A stretch of 64,000 nucleotides of DNA from Verrucomicrobiota bacterium (GTDB taxonomy: Bacteria > Verrucomicrobiota > Verrucomicrobiia > Limisphaerales > UBA9464): assembly GCA_947471985.1 (NCBI GenBank), contig CANIZL010000019.1, positions 1 to 64,000 on the forward strand, written 5' to 3'. Positions 17,670 to 25,779 of the stretch are shown here, one piece after another. Made by a program: the position numbers and the translations under genes. The notes beneath the pieces were generated by a model. It was not told where the DNA came from. It made no database searches and saw only the letters and a list, made by a program, of their open reading frames with translations. Numbering within the stretch: the first letter of the stretch is position 1; every line of letters begins with the position of its first letter.

Positions 17670-19091
17670 TCAGCCCGGTCGCGGTGGCGACGCCGACCCT
17701 TCGCTGGGCGGTGATGTCGCCGCGCGCCATTTGGCGAGACGTTCGGCGATCTTTTTCTCCGTCCCCTGATCCGTCGGCTCATAGTATCGTCGCCGAGCCC
17801 CCAGATAATCCTGGGCCACATGATGGCCCGCGTGGTCATGGGGATAAACATATCCGGTGCCGTGCCCGAGTTGCTTCGCCGCCAGATAATGGGCGTCCTT
17901 CAACGCCGACGGGACTTCTAGGGTACGGCCGTTGCGAACATCCTCCAGGGCGGCATCGATGGCCTTGTAGGCGGAATTGCTCTTGTTCGCCGTGGCCAGA
18001 TAGATCGTGGCTTCAGCGATGGGAATGCGGGCCTCCGGCCAGCCGATAAACTCCGCCGCCTGCGCCGCCGCCTGCGCCAGGATCAACGCCATGGGGTCGG
18101 CCAGACCGACATCCTCAGCCGCCAGAATCACCAACCGACGGGCAATGAACCGCGGATCCTCCCCGGCGTGAATCATCTTGGCCAGCCAGTACAGGGCCGC
18201 GTCCGGATCCGATCCCCGGGTCGATTTGATAAACGCACTGATGGTGTCGTAATGGGCGTCGCCATCGCCATCGTAGACGACGGCCTTCTTCTGGATGCAG
18301 GCCTCCGCCACGGCGAGGTCGATGACGATCCAACCGTCCGGCCCCGGCGGCGTGGTGAGCGCACCGATCTCGAGGGAATTGAGCGCCTTGCGACCGTCGC
18401 CATCGGAAACGCGCGACAGATGGGCCAACGCGGCGGGTTCCACCCGCAACCGCAAATGGCCCAGCCCCCGGTCGACATCGCTTAAGGCCCGCTGCAGCAA
18501 CCCGAGGAGGTCGGCTTCGCCCAGCGGTTTCAGCTCAAAAACCTGCGAGCGCGAGACCAGCGGGGAATTGACGAAGAAAAAGGGATTGTGGGTGGTGGCC
18601 CCGATCAGTTTGACCACACCGCTTTCCACGTCCGGCAGGAGGACATCCTGCTGGGCTTTGTTGAAACGGTGAATTTCGTCGATGAACAGAATCGTGGAAT
18701 GCCCGGTGTTCTGCAGCCGGTTGGTGGCGCCACTGAGCACGCGGCGCAGGTCGGCCACGTTGGATTCCACACCGTTGAGACGTTCGAAGCGCGCGCGGGT
18801 TTGGGCGGCGATGATCTGGGCGAGGGAGGTCTTGCCGGTGCCGGGCGGACCGTAGAAAAGCAGGGACTGGATGCGATCGGCCTCGATGGCCCGGCGCAGG
18901 AGCATGCCCGGGGCGAGGATGTGCGACTGTCCGGCGTATTCGTCGAGCGTGCGCGGGCGCATGCGCGCCGCCAGGGGCGCGGCAGAAGTGCCGAACGGCG
19001 CCGACGGGGCCTCGGACGCCGGGTCCGACGACGGCTCAGCAGCACCGGACGGGGGGCGTCCGGCGGGGGCAAAAAAATCGGCCTGCGCCAC
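17670..19091 (-). CDS. rarA: Replication-associated recombination protein A (AAA+ ATPase)
   Basis: A RarA/MgsA-type AAA+ ATPase acting at stalled replication forks. The Walker A motif is GPPGTGKTS, Walker B is ILFIDEIHRFNKAQQD, and the sensor region follows GATTHNP. The C-terminal oligomerisation domain has LYWLAKMIHAGEDPRFIARR and ends with YVYPHD and AQDYLG, as in E. coli RarA. The open frame continues far upstream; I place the start at GTG 19091 (VAQADFFAPAG), giving 473 residues against about 447 in E. coli, with a proline/alanine-rich N-terminal extension before RPRTLDEYAGQ. No clear ribosome-binding site decides this. The gene is divergent from clpC. Confidence 0.9.
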   Translation of the reverse strand: MAQADFFAPAGRPPSGAAEPSSDPASEAPSAPFGTSAAPLAARMRPRTLDEYAGQSHILAPGMLLRRAIEADRIQSLLFYGPPGTGKTSLAQIIAAQTRARFERLNGVESNVADLRRVLSGATNRLQNTGHSTILFIDEIHRFNKAQQDVLLPDVESGVVKLIGATTHNPFFFVNSPLVSRSQVFELKPLGEADLLGLLQRALSDVDRGLGHLRLRVEPAALAHLSRVSDGDGRKALNSLEIGALTTPPGPDGWIVIDLAVAEACIQKKAVVYDGDGDAHYDTISAFIKSTRGSDPDAALYWLAKMIHAGEDPRFIARRLVILAAEDVGLADPMALILAQAAAQAAEFIGWPEARIPIAEATIYLATANKSNSAYKAIDAALEDVRNGRTLEVPSALKDAHYLAAKQLGHGTGYVYPHDHAGHHVAQDYLGARRRYYEPTDQGTEKKIAERLAKWRAATSPPSEGSASPPRPG

Positions 19092-19606
19092 GGTGGGAGC
19101 ATCGGGAAGGGCTTGGCCGCGGAAAGAAAAACGGCGGCCGCAATCAGTGCCCGTAAGCACCGTCTGCGACCGCCGAAAGAGACCCCGCCAAAGCCGTGGG
19201 AGACAGGTCCCTTCTACCGAAGGAACCAGGTGGGAGCAGCGAGTGAAGCCCGCCTTCCTGTAATAGGTAGGCCTGGCGTTAATCACCACGCTTTGACGCC
19301 CCCGGGGTTGTAACAAGGTCGAAGGACGTTGCCTCGATACACGCACCCAGCAGGGAAAGTTTCCAAAGAGCGTCGGACCCGGGGCCCGACAAGCGCCAAG
19401 CAATCGACGACGGGCGGGAAAGCGCAAGCGAAAGCCACCGGGCACCGCGGTTTCGCGCAGCAATGCCAAGTGCGCCGGAACGTGCCAGGAGCGCCCGCTG
19501 TGACTGGCACGCCTATTTTATCGACGGGGGCGAAACAAGGTTGACGCCACAGAGCACCAGACAGAGGGTGCGATTGTCCGGCGCGAGTTCCGCGCCACTA
19601 TCAACC
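19092..19606. other. Gene-free divergent region between rarA and clpC
   Basis: About 515 bases with no convincing gene. It must contain the promoters of rarA and clpC, but I see no strong consensus -35/-10 pair. One imperfect hairpin stands out: CAGGTCCCTTC (19204-19214), loop TACC, GAAGGAACCAGG (19219-19230). I compared the stretch with the signatures of RNase P RNA, tmRNA, SRP RNA and 6S RNA and could not fit any. A CIRCE-type heat-shock operator (TTAGCACTC, spacer, GAGTGCTAA) is absent. Confidence 0.5.
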
Positions 19607-22162
19607 ATGAGCGAAGAGAACTTGAATAACTTTACGCCCAGAGCCCAGCAGGTGCTCGCCCTGGCGCGCAAGGAAGCCGACCGGTTTAACCATAACTTTG
19701 TGGGCACCGAACACTTGCTGCTCGGGCTCATCAAGCTGAACCAGGGCGTCGCCGTCAATGTGCTCCAGAAGATGGGGCTCAATCTCGAAACGGTGCGCCA
19801 GGAAGTCGAACGCGAAATTCGCGGCGGTTCCGAGCCGAAGAACGGCGGCAATATTCCCTATACGCCGCGGGTGAAAAAGGTGCTCGCCCTGGCCGCCAAA
19901 GAGGCGAAGGCGCTCAACCATACCTACGTCGGCACGGAACATATCCTCCTCGGCCTCCTCAAGGAAGGCGAGGGCGTCGCGTCCAAGGTGCTCAAGAACC
20001 TCGATCTCGACATCGAACAATGCCGTCAGGAGATCCTCAAGGAGCTGAACCCGGAATTCCAACAGGGGGAAGACGAGGGCAACGAGGAGGAGAAGCACCT
20101 CACCAACGAAGGCGAGGACCCGAACAAGGACAAGTCCGGTGGCCCGGAGGGCGGCAAGGACGCGAAGAAAAAGGACAACAAGACGCCCGCCCTCAAGGCG
20201 TTCGGCCGCGACCTCACCGAGATCGCCAAGAAGGGCGAGATGGATCCGGTCATCGGCCGCGCCAGCGAAATCGAACGCGTCATCCAGATCCTCTGCCGCC
20301 GCACCAAGAACAATCCCGTGCTGTTGGGTGAAGCCGGCGTGGGCAAGACCGCCATCGTCGAAGGCCTGGCCATGGAGATCATCAAGGGCAACGTCCCCGA
20401 CCTCCTGATCAACAAGCGCGTGGTCACGCTGGACCTCGCCCTCATGGTCGCCGGCACCAAATACCGCGGTCAGTTCGAGGAGCGGATCAAGGCCGTCATG
20501 GACGAGATCCGTCGCACCAAAAACGTGCTGCTCTTCATCGACGAATTGCACACCATCGTCGGCGCCGGTTCGGCCGAGGGCACGATGGATGCCTCCAATA
20601 TCTTCAAACCCGCGCTCTCGCGCGGCGAATTGCAGGTCATCGGCGCCACCACACTCACCGAGTATCGCAAATACATCGAGAAGGATTCGGCGCTCGAACG
20701 CCGGTTCCAAACTGTCAAGGTTGAGCCGCCCACCGTCGACGATGCCATCACCATCCTGAATGGATTGAAAGGCAAATACGAAGAGCATCACAAGGCGGTG
20801 TTCTCGTCCGAGGCCATCACGGCCTGCGTGCGCCTTTCCGATCGTTACATCACCGCCCGGTTCCTGCCGGACAAGGCGATCGACGTCATGGACGAAGCCG
20901 GTTCCAAGGCCCGCATCGGTGCGATGCAACGTCCCCCGGACCTGAAGGACCTCGAGGTCGAGATCGAACGTCTCAAGACAAAGAAGGAGCAGGCCATCAA
21001 GGATCAGGACTTTGAAGGCGCTGCGGCCCTGCGCGATCAGGAGAAGGCGGCGAAGGAGCGGCTGGAGACGTCCTTGGGCGAATGGAAAATCGCCAAGGAA
21101 GAGCGCCGGGTGGCCGTCACCGAGGACGACATCCTTCAAGTGGTTGCCAAATGGACCGGCATTCCGCTGAAGCGCATGGGCCAGTCGGACATGCAGAAGC
21201 TGCTCACCGTGGAGGAGGAACTGGATCGCATCGTCATCGGCCAGAAGGACGCCGTCACGGCGCTGGCCAAGGCGTTGCGCCGGGCCCGGACGGATCTCAA
21301 GGATCCCAAGCGCCCGATCGGCTGCTTTGCCCTGCTCGGCCCCACCGGCGTCGGCAAGACCCTGCTCGCCCGCACGCTCGCCGAACAGATGTTCGGCAGC
21401 AGTGCCGCACTCATCCAACTCGACATGTCCGAGTACATGGAGAAGTTCACCGTCAGCCGTCTCGTCGGCTCCCCGCCGGGCTATGTCGGCTACGAGGAAG
21501 GCGGCCAGCTCACGGAGAAGGTCCGTCGGCAGCCGTATTCGGTGGTGCTCTTCGACGAAATCGAGAAGGCGCATCCCGACGTCGCCAACATGCTGTTGCA
21601 GATCCTGGAAGAGGGTAAACTGACCGACTCCCTCGGCCGGGTCATCGACTTCCGCAACACGATCATCCTGATGACCTCGAATGTCGGGGCGGAGACGATC
21701 CGGCGGAATTCCGTCATGGGCTTCGCGAAGCCCACGGAAGCCAACGACTACTCCGTGATGCGGGACCGGATTCTGGAGGAGGCCAAGAAGGCGTTCCGTC
21801 CGGAATTCCTCAATCGTCTGGACGACGTGATTGTCTTCCGCACGCTGGGCCGGCCCGAGCTGGCGCAGATTCTGGAGCTGGAAGTGGCGAAGGTCGTGAC
21901 CCGGATCGCCCGCAAGAATGTGAAAGTACTGCTCGACGACAAGGCGCGCGACTTCCTGATCGAGAAGGGATACGACCCGCAATACGGCGCCCGTCCGATG
22001 CGCCGGGCCGTGGAGAAGTATCTGGAGGACCCGCTCGCCGAGGAAATCCTCCGGGCGACCCTGCTGGACGGCGAACCGGTGACGGTGACGGCGGAGAAGG
22101 AAAAGCTGATCTTCACGCAGGTGAAGCCCAGCGCACCGACTGAACCGGCGCCCGCGCCCTGA
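19607..22162 (+). CDS. clpC: ATP-dependent Clp protease ATP-binding subunit ClpC
   Basis: An 851-residue class I Hsp100 unfoldase that feeds substrates to ClpP in the cytoplasm. The order is two Clp-N repeats (about 10-75 and 85-150, each with [11 protein letters not shown] or [11 protein letters not shown]), an acidic linker, AAA domain D1 with Walker A GEAGVGKT (near 241), a UVR motif (about 449-485, the mark of ClpC rather than ClpA or ClpB), and D2 with GPTGVGKT (near 577). The C-terminal D2-small domain includes [15 protein letters not shown] 19607 gives the usual N-terminus ([17 protein letters not shown]); the longer open frame upstream has no similarity. clpP is not in the window. A strong terminator follows. 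Confidence 0.97.
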   Translation: MSEENLNNFTPRAQQVLALARKEADRFNHNFVGTEHLLLGLIKLNQGVAVNVLQKMGLNLETVRQEVEREIRGGSEPKNGGNIPYTPRVKKVLALAAKEAKALNHTYVGTEHILLGLLKEGEGVASKVLKNLDLDIEQCRQEILKELNPEFQQGEDEGNEEEKHLTNEGEDPNKDKSGGPEGGKDAKKKDNKTPALKAFGRDLTEIAKKGEMDPVIGRASEIERVIQILCRRTKNNPVLLGEAGVGKTAIVEGLAMEIIKGNVPDLLINKRVVTLDLALMVAGTKYRGQFEERIKAVMDEIRRTKNVLLFIDELHTIVGAGSAEGTMDASNIFKPALSRGELQVIGATTLTEYRKYIEKDSALERRFQTVKVEPPTVDDAITILNGLKGKYEEHHKAVFSSEAITACVRLSDRYITARFLPDKAIDVMDEAGSKARIGAMQRPPDLKDLEVEIERLKTKKEQAIKDQDFEGAAALRDQEKAAKERLETSLGEWKIAKEERRVAVTEDDILQVVAKWTGIPLKRMGQSDMQKLLTVEEELDRIVIGQKDAVTALAKALRRARTDLKDPKRPIGCFALLGPTGVGKTLLARTLAEQMFGSSAALIQLDMSEYMEKFTVSRLVGSPPGYVGYEEGGQLTEKVRRQPYSVVLFDEIEKAHPDVANMLLQILEEGKLTDSLGRVIDFRNTIILMTSNVGAETIRRNSVMGFAKPTEANDYSVMRDRILEEAKKAFRPEFLNRLDDVIVFRTLGRPELAQILELEVAKVVTRIARKNVKVLLDDKARDFLIEKGYDPQYGARPMRRAVEKYLEDPLAEEILRATLLDGEPVTVTAEKEKLIFTQVKPSAPTEPAPAP

Positions 22163-22185
22163 AGCCCGGTTCCAGCCGGTTTTGC

Positions 22186-22220
22186 ACACCCGCGACAGCC
22201 TGCTGTCGCGGGTGTTTTTT
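22186..22220 (+). terminator. Rho-independent terminator of clpC
   Basis: A perfect 13-bp stem (ACACCCGCGACAG at 22186-22198 with CTGTCGCGGGTGT at 22203-22215), loop CCTG, is followed by a T-run to 22220, 23 bases after the clpC stop. Confidence 0.95.
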
Positions 22221-22318
22221 GTCCCGGGGATTTCCCTTGCCCTACCCCCACCCGGCCCCGTTCACTGGTGCCGTTCTTTGCAGCGGTGCACTCCGGTGGA
22301 GTGCCCCCAATCGAAAAT

Positions 22319-22465
22319 CACTGTTGCCACTGCGGGAACCCCGTGAGACTCGGGGACGGTAGCGCCACGGTATCGGGTGACGAACCCCCAACAGCCACTG
22401 GTCGAAAGACTGGGAAGGCGGGGGCGAGGTTAGCAGCCCGGAGTCCGGATATTGCAACAACAGTG
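22319..22465 (+). promoter_or_regulatory. Cobalamin (vitamin B12) riboswitch
   Basis: The stretch contains the conserved cobalamin aptamer elements in the right order: CGGGAACCCCGTGAGACTC near the 5' end (the GGGAA...GTGA core), CGCCACGGTA, GGTGACGAACCCCCAACA, then GCCACTG, TGGGAAGGC and the 3' box GCCCGGAGTCCGG. The closing helix P1 is visible as CACTGTTG (22319-22326) pairing perfectly with CAACAGTG (22458-22465). A further hairpin (GCACTCC/GGAGTGC, 22288-22304) precedes it. It lies 97 bases after the clpC terminator and 250 bases before the PEP-CTERM gene, on the same strand. Cobalamin riboswitches normally turn genes off when B12 is plentiful. Confidence 0.93.
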
Positions 22466-22569
22466 CTCGTCCTCCCCTGCCTTCATGGGCCGGGGAACTT
22501 CGCCGCCGAGCGAAGGATGAGGCCAGTCCGGAGGGCCTGTTCTGCCCTCCGGGCACAGAGAAATTTCTG

Positions 22570-22606
22570 ACGCCTTCATTCTCAGTTCCGGGGAAGAAGG
22601 CGTTTT
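22570..22606 (+). terminator. Candidate riboswitch expression-platform terminator
   Basis: ACGCCTTC (22570-22577) pairs perfectly with GAAGGCGT (22596-22603), followed by TTT. It sits between the cobalamin aptamer and the first gene of the operon, where a ligand-controlled terminator would be expected. A second strong hairpin without a T-run lies just upstream (CCGGAGGGC/GCCCTCCGG, about 22528-22552) and could be part of the switch. The T-run is short, so function is not certain. Confidence 0.5.
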
Positions 22607-22715
22607 GCGTTGGTGCGGGTCCTTTCGGTCCCACGCTAGCCGCCATCGCTCCTTTCCCACTGGTCTCAAGAACCCAACACCCGATCCGTTCTGCGGATCC
22701 TTTGAGATCAGTCCC

Positions 22716-23588
22716 ATGTTCCACAACGTCCTGTCGCCCGTGGCGACCCTTCGGGGTCGTGTCACCGGCAAGTTCTGCCTCGCCACGCTGGTGCTCGCGC
22801 AGTCGCTCGCCCACGCCCAATACGCCACCGCCGTTGTTCAGTATACCGCCGGGACCGGCTATGCCACCGAGTTCGGCACCGGGCTCGGCTACACCCAGAC
22901 CGGTAGCGTCCTGGGCGAGCCCAGTCGCTCCACCCCCGGCGAGTTCGGCGGCCCGGTGGATCCCTTCAGCGCCCCCTACCTCCGCGAGCAATTGCTCAGC
23001 GTGGGGAGCGGCGGCTCCCTGACCGTCGCCCTCTCCGCCCACAATGACCCAGCCAATCCGTACGGACTCGATTTCCAGATCTTCGGCGGCAGCTTCTTTG
23101 TCATTTCCAACGGGGACTATTCCGGCGGCGGAATTACGGACGGAACGATCTACGGCAGTCACCTCGGCGAAACCCGATTGAGCGTCAGCGCGGATGGCAT
23201 CAACTTCTACGTACTGGATCCGCATCGCGCCCCCAGCCCGGATGGCTTGTTCCCCACCCGGGGCAGCGGAGACTTTCAAATTCCCGTGAATCCGGCGCTT
23301 AAAGCCGCTGATTTCGCGGGGGCCAGCCTGAGTGACATTGCCCTCAAATATCAGCTGTCCGGCGGGGGCACCGGGTATGACATCGCCTGGGCACAAAAGC
23401 CCGACGGAACGTCGGCGAGTCTGTCGAACATTGAGTTCGTCCGGGTGGAAGTGCTGAGTGGCCGTAGCGATCTGGATGGCTTCGCCGCCGTGCGCGCCGT
23501 CCCGGAGCCCGCCGCGTGGACCCTGCTGTTGAGCGGACTGACGGGGATCGTACTCCTCGGCCGCCGCTGCCACCCAGTGCGTTCATGA
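22716..23588 (+). CDS. PEP-CTERM surface protein under cobalamin riboswitch control
   Basis: A 290-residue exported protein. ATG 22716 gives a signal peptide (core FCLATLVLAQSLAHA, cleaved near residue 34). The mature part includes GYTQTGSVLGEPSR, LREQLLSVGSGGSLTVAL and NDPANPYGLDFQIFGG; from memory these resemble a family of cell-surface proteins in planctomycetes/verrucomicrobia, but I cannot check this. The C-terminus is a textbook PEP-CTERM signal: V-P-E-P at 262-265, a hydrophobic segment, then GRRC and basic residues, the substrate for an exosortase (not in the window). It is the first gene after the B12 riboswitch and its stop overlaps the next start (ATGA). A role in capturing corrinoids at the surface is inference. 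Confidence 0.88.
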   Translation: MFHNVLSPVATLRGRVTGKFCLATLVLAQSLAHAQYATAVVQYTAGTGYATEFGTGLGYTQTGSVLGEPSRSTPGEFGGPVDPFSAPYLREQLLSVGSGGSLTVALSAHNDPANPYGLDFQIFGGSFFVISNGDYSGGGITDGTIYGSHLGETRLSVSADGINFYVLDPHRAPSPDGLFPTRGSGDFQIPVNPALKAADFAGASLSDIALKYQLSGGGTGYDIAWAQKPDGTSASLSNIEFVRVEVLSGRSDLDGFAAVRAVPEPAAWTLLLSGLTGIVLLGRRCHPVRS

Positions 23589-23944
23589 GCACCTGCTCCA
23601 CGACCGGCAACTGTCCGTTGTGCCAGGGCGACAATGCCTGTCGCCAGGTCTCTGTTCATTCCCACAAAGGACCGTGCTGGTGCGAGCAGACCGACATTCC
23701 CGCGGGCCTGCTGGAACAATTGCCCGAAGCCGCCCGCGGCCGCGCCTGCATCTGTCCCGCTTGCGTCGCCACTTTCAATCGGGAACGAGCCTACCATCCC
23801 AAGCCCGGCGCCGGTGACCACTATTACGATGCCAGTGGCCGCTGGGTTTTCACGGAGACCTATCTTCGCCGCCGCGGTTACTGCTGCGGCAGCGGTTGCC
23901 GGCATTGTCCCTATCCAGCGCACCAACCCCGGGAGGTCGCATGA
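23585..23944 (+). CDS. Cysteine-rich CWC / DUF5522 fusion protein
   Basis: A 119-residue cytoplasmic-type protein with 13 cysteines. The N-terminal half is a cysteine-rich CWC module (C10-P-L-C13, then G-P-C31-W-C33, then C55-I-C57-P-A-C60). The C-terminal half is a DUF5522-type module: YYDASGRWVFTETYLRRRGYCCGSGCRHCPY (split here at residues 80-90 and 91-110), with C100, C101, C105 and C108. It probably binds zinc or an iron-sulfur cluster, but the function is unknown. It overlaps the genes on both sides by ATGA, so it should be made together with the B12-regulated surface protein. No signal peptide is present. Confidence 0.85.
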   Translation: MSTCSTTGNCPLCQGDNACRQVSVHSHKGPCWCEQTDIPAGLLEQLPEAARGRACICPACVATFNRERAYHPKPGAGDHYYDASGRWVFTETYLRRRGYCCGSGCRHCPYPAHQPREVA

Positions 23945-24936
23945 AGGGATTCTCGGTTCCACTTCAAATCGCCGCCCCGGCGCTGTCCTGCCTGTCCGTC
24001 CTCGCCGGACTCGATGTGCAGGACGATTTCAGCACGGACCCGTTGGCGACCGGCCACGCGCGCTGGCAGGTCGTGGGTGATGCCGACTTGTTTCGCTGGG
24101 ATTCGACCGCTCACAACCTGGCGGTGACCTGGGATTCGGCGCGGGCGAACTCCTTCTGTCTCCTGCCCCTGGGCCAGTCCCTGACGTCCGCCAACGCGTT
24201 CAACTTCGCGTGGGACCTGACGCTCATCGACGCCGGGGCGCGGCCCGATTCCCCCCGCACCAATGTCCTGCAACTCAGCGTGGCCCTGGTGCGTCAATCG
24301 CGCCTGTCCGCCGGGTATCCGCAACGGACGACGTCGGGACGGGCGCAGGACATGTTGGATTTCAGCTTCTTTCCGTTGGCCGATTATGGCCCCTTCGGCG
24401 CTGCGGCGTATGTGGCCCCGGTGGCCTTTGGCGGAAAGCAGGCGGGCTATAGCTTCGGCAATCCGTACGATCTCGCCGACGGTGTCACCCACCGTATTCA
24501 GTGCCGCTGGGATCCGATCACCCGCCGGTTTTATACCGACATCACCGGCACCGGACCGGTTCAGCCGACCGACCCGGCCCTGCCCGCCGACGATGATTTC
24601 GCCGTGGACGCCCTGGCGATCATCGTGTGGAATGAAGCCGCCACCCCGCGGGATTCGCTGCTCGCCCACGGGACCTTGGATAACGTCACCCTCGTCGTGA
24701 CGGATCCAGGCGCGCCGCCGCTGGGTCGGCTGGGTTTTGATCCCGCGAGCCGAACGGTGCGGTGCGACAGTCGGGCGGGATATCGGTACCAGTTGGAAGC
24801 GAGCGGCGATCTGGTGTCGTGGACGGGACTCCAGCTCCCGGTGGACGGTACGGGCGGCGAGCTGACCTTGGGCGACTTCCGCAAGGCGCTTTTCCCGCAA
24901 CAATTTTATCGGGTGCGCGCCACGGCGAAGCCATGA
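23941..24936 (+). CDS. Secreted protein of unknown function (ConA-like fold likely)
   Basis: A 331-residue protein with a signal peptide (PLQIAAPALSCLSVLAGLDV) starting at ATG 23941, which overlaps the previous stop. The mature part begins with DDFSTDPLATGHARWQVVGD, and the later WDSARANSFCLLPL and TLDNVTLVV are the kind of blocks seen in jelly-roll (ConA-like) domains of secreted verrucomicrobial proteins. The C-terminus (YRYQLEASGDLVSW and FFRV-like ending QFYRVRATAKP) is a small beta domain common at the end of such proteins. No catalytic site is recognised. As third gene of the cobalamin-riboswitch operon it may work with the PEP-CTERM protein at the surface (inference). Confidence 0.8.
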   Translation: MKGFSVPLQIAAPALSCLSVLAGLDVQDDFSTDPLATGHARWQVVGDADLFRWDSTAHNLAVTWDSARANSFCLLPLGQSLTSANAFNFAWDLTLIDAGARPDSPRTNVLQLSVALVRQSRLSAGYPQRTTSGRAQDMLDFSFFPLADYGPFGAAAYVAPVAFGGKQAGYSFGNPYDLADGVTHRIQCRWDPITRRFYTDITGTGPVQPTDPALPADDDFAVDALAIIVWNEAATPRDSLLAHGTLDNVTLVVTDPGAPPLGRLGFDPASRTVRCDSRAGYRYQLEASGDLVSWTGLQLPVDGTGGELTLGDFRKALFPQQFYRVRATAKP

Positions 24937-25721
24937 AACGTTCCCCGAACCAAACCACCGCCCCACCCTTTTCGCCGCAGCGGGCCGCGGGGGCATTTAC
25001 CTTGGTGGAGCTGCTGATGGTGATCGGGATCATCGCGCTCCTGACGGGGCTGCTGACTCCGGCGCTATCCCGGTCGCGGGCGGCAGCGCAGACGATCCGC
25101 TGTATCAGCAACGTGCGGCAGATGGGCGTCGCCACGCGCATGTATTGGGACGAAAACGGCGGACGTGCCTTCCCGGAAGGCATCACCCGCACCAATGGCG
25201 GTCAGGTCTACTGGTTTGGCTGGCTGCAGGACGGCGCGGAGGGCACGCGTGAGTTTGATGTCCGCGCCGGACGACTCTGGCCGTATCTTCAGGGACGGGG
25301 TGTCGAAACCTGTCCGGGGCTGAATCGGAGCAACCCGCAGTTCAAATCGAAGGCCCGCGGCGCGGCCTATGGCTACGGCTATAATCTGAATCTGGGTCCC
25401 CGCGACCCCGAAGGGATGGGCCGTACGCCTTCGGTGCTGATTGATCGCCTCGCGAATCCCTCGACGGTGGCGGTCTTTGCGGATTGTGCGCAGGTGAATG
25501 ATTTTCAAGCGCCGGCCTCCCCGGAGCGGCCGATGCTGGAGGAATTCTACTTTTTCGAGACCACCTACCCGACCGTGCATTTCCGTCACGGCCCGCAGGC
25601 AGCGGTGGTTTTTGTGGACGGACACGTGGGCCGCGAAACTGCGGAACGCGGCTCGGAAGATCGTCGCCTCGCCGGACAAGTGTTGGGGCGCCTATCCCGG
25701 GATCTGTTGATTCCGCAATAG
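24933..25721 (+). CDS. Prepilin-like protein with H-X9-DG motif, last gene of the B12-regulated operon
   Basis: A 262-residue pseudopilin starting at ATG 24933, overlapping the previous stop by ATGA. After a 20-residue basic leader comes the type IV prepilin signal AGAFTLVELLMVIGIIALLTGLL. The C-terminus shows the H-X9-DG pattern (HGPQAAVVFVDG). It is the fourth gene of the cobalamin-riboswitch operon. A pseudopilin co-regulated with secreted proteins suggests a surface fibre or secretion step linked to B12 supply, but no assembly ATPase, platform or secretin gene is in the window, so it would depend on machinery encoded elsewhere. Confidence 0.9.
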   Translation: MKRSPNQTTAPPFSPQRAAGAFTLVELLMVIGIIALLTGLLTPALSRSRAAAQTIRCISNVRQMGVATRMYWDENGGRAFPEGITRTNGGQVYWFGWLQDGAEGTREFDVRAGRLWPYLQGRGVETCPGLNRSNPQFKSKARGAAYGYGYNLNLGPRDPEGMGRTPSVLIDRLANPSTVAVFADCAQVNDFQAPASPERPMLEEFYFFETTYPTVHFRHGPQAAVVFVDGHVGRETAERGSEDRRLAGQVLGRLSRDLLIPQ

Positions 25722-25779
25722 CCTATCCCTGCTTGCGGGGAGGGCCGGATATCGGGATATCGTCTGCCAGCGAACGCAC

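Noticed and set aside
19200-19250. SRP RNA-like stretch (CAGG ... AGCAGC)
   Set aside because: The spacing between the two motifs does not allow the conserved domain IV stem-loop.
19310-19340. Sequence TTGTAACAAGGT resembling the 3' end of 16S rRNA
   Set aside because: Only about a dozen bases match; the rest of the 16S 3' end, including the anti-Shine-Dalgarno, is absent.
19500-19525. Sigma54-like TGGCACG element upstream of clpC
   Set aside because: The -24 half is perfect, but the required GC of the -12 half is replaced by TTTTA.
19601-22189. 862-codon open frame antisense to clpC
   Set aside because: clpC is certain in the other direction; this frame has only reverse-complement composition (Asp, Gly, His, Leu-rich) and no domain.
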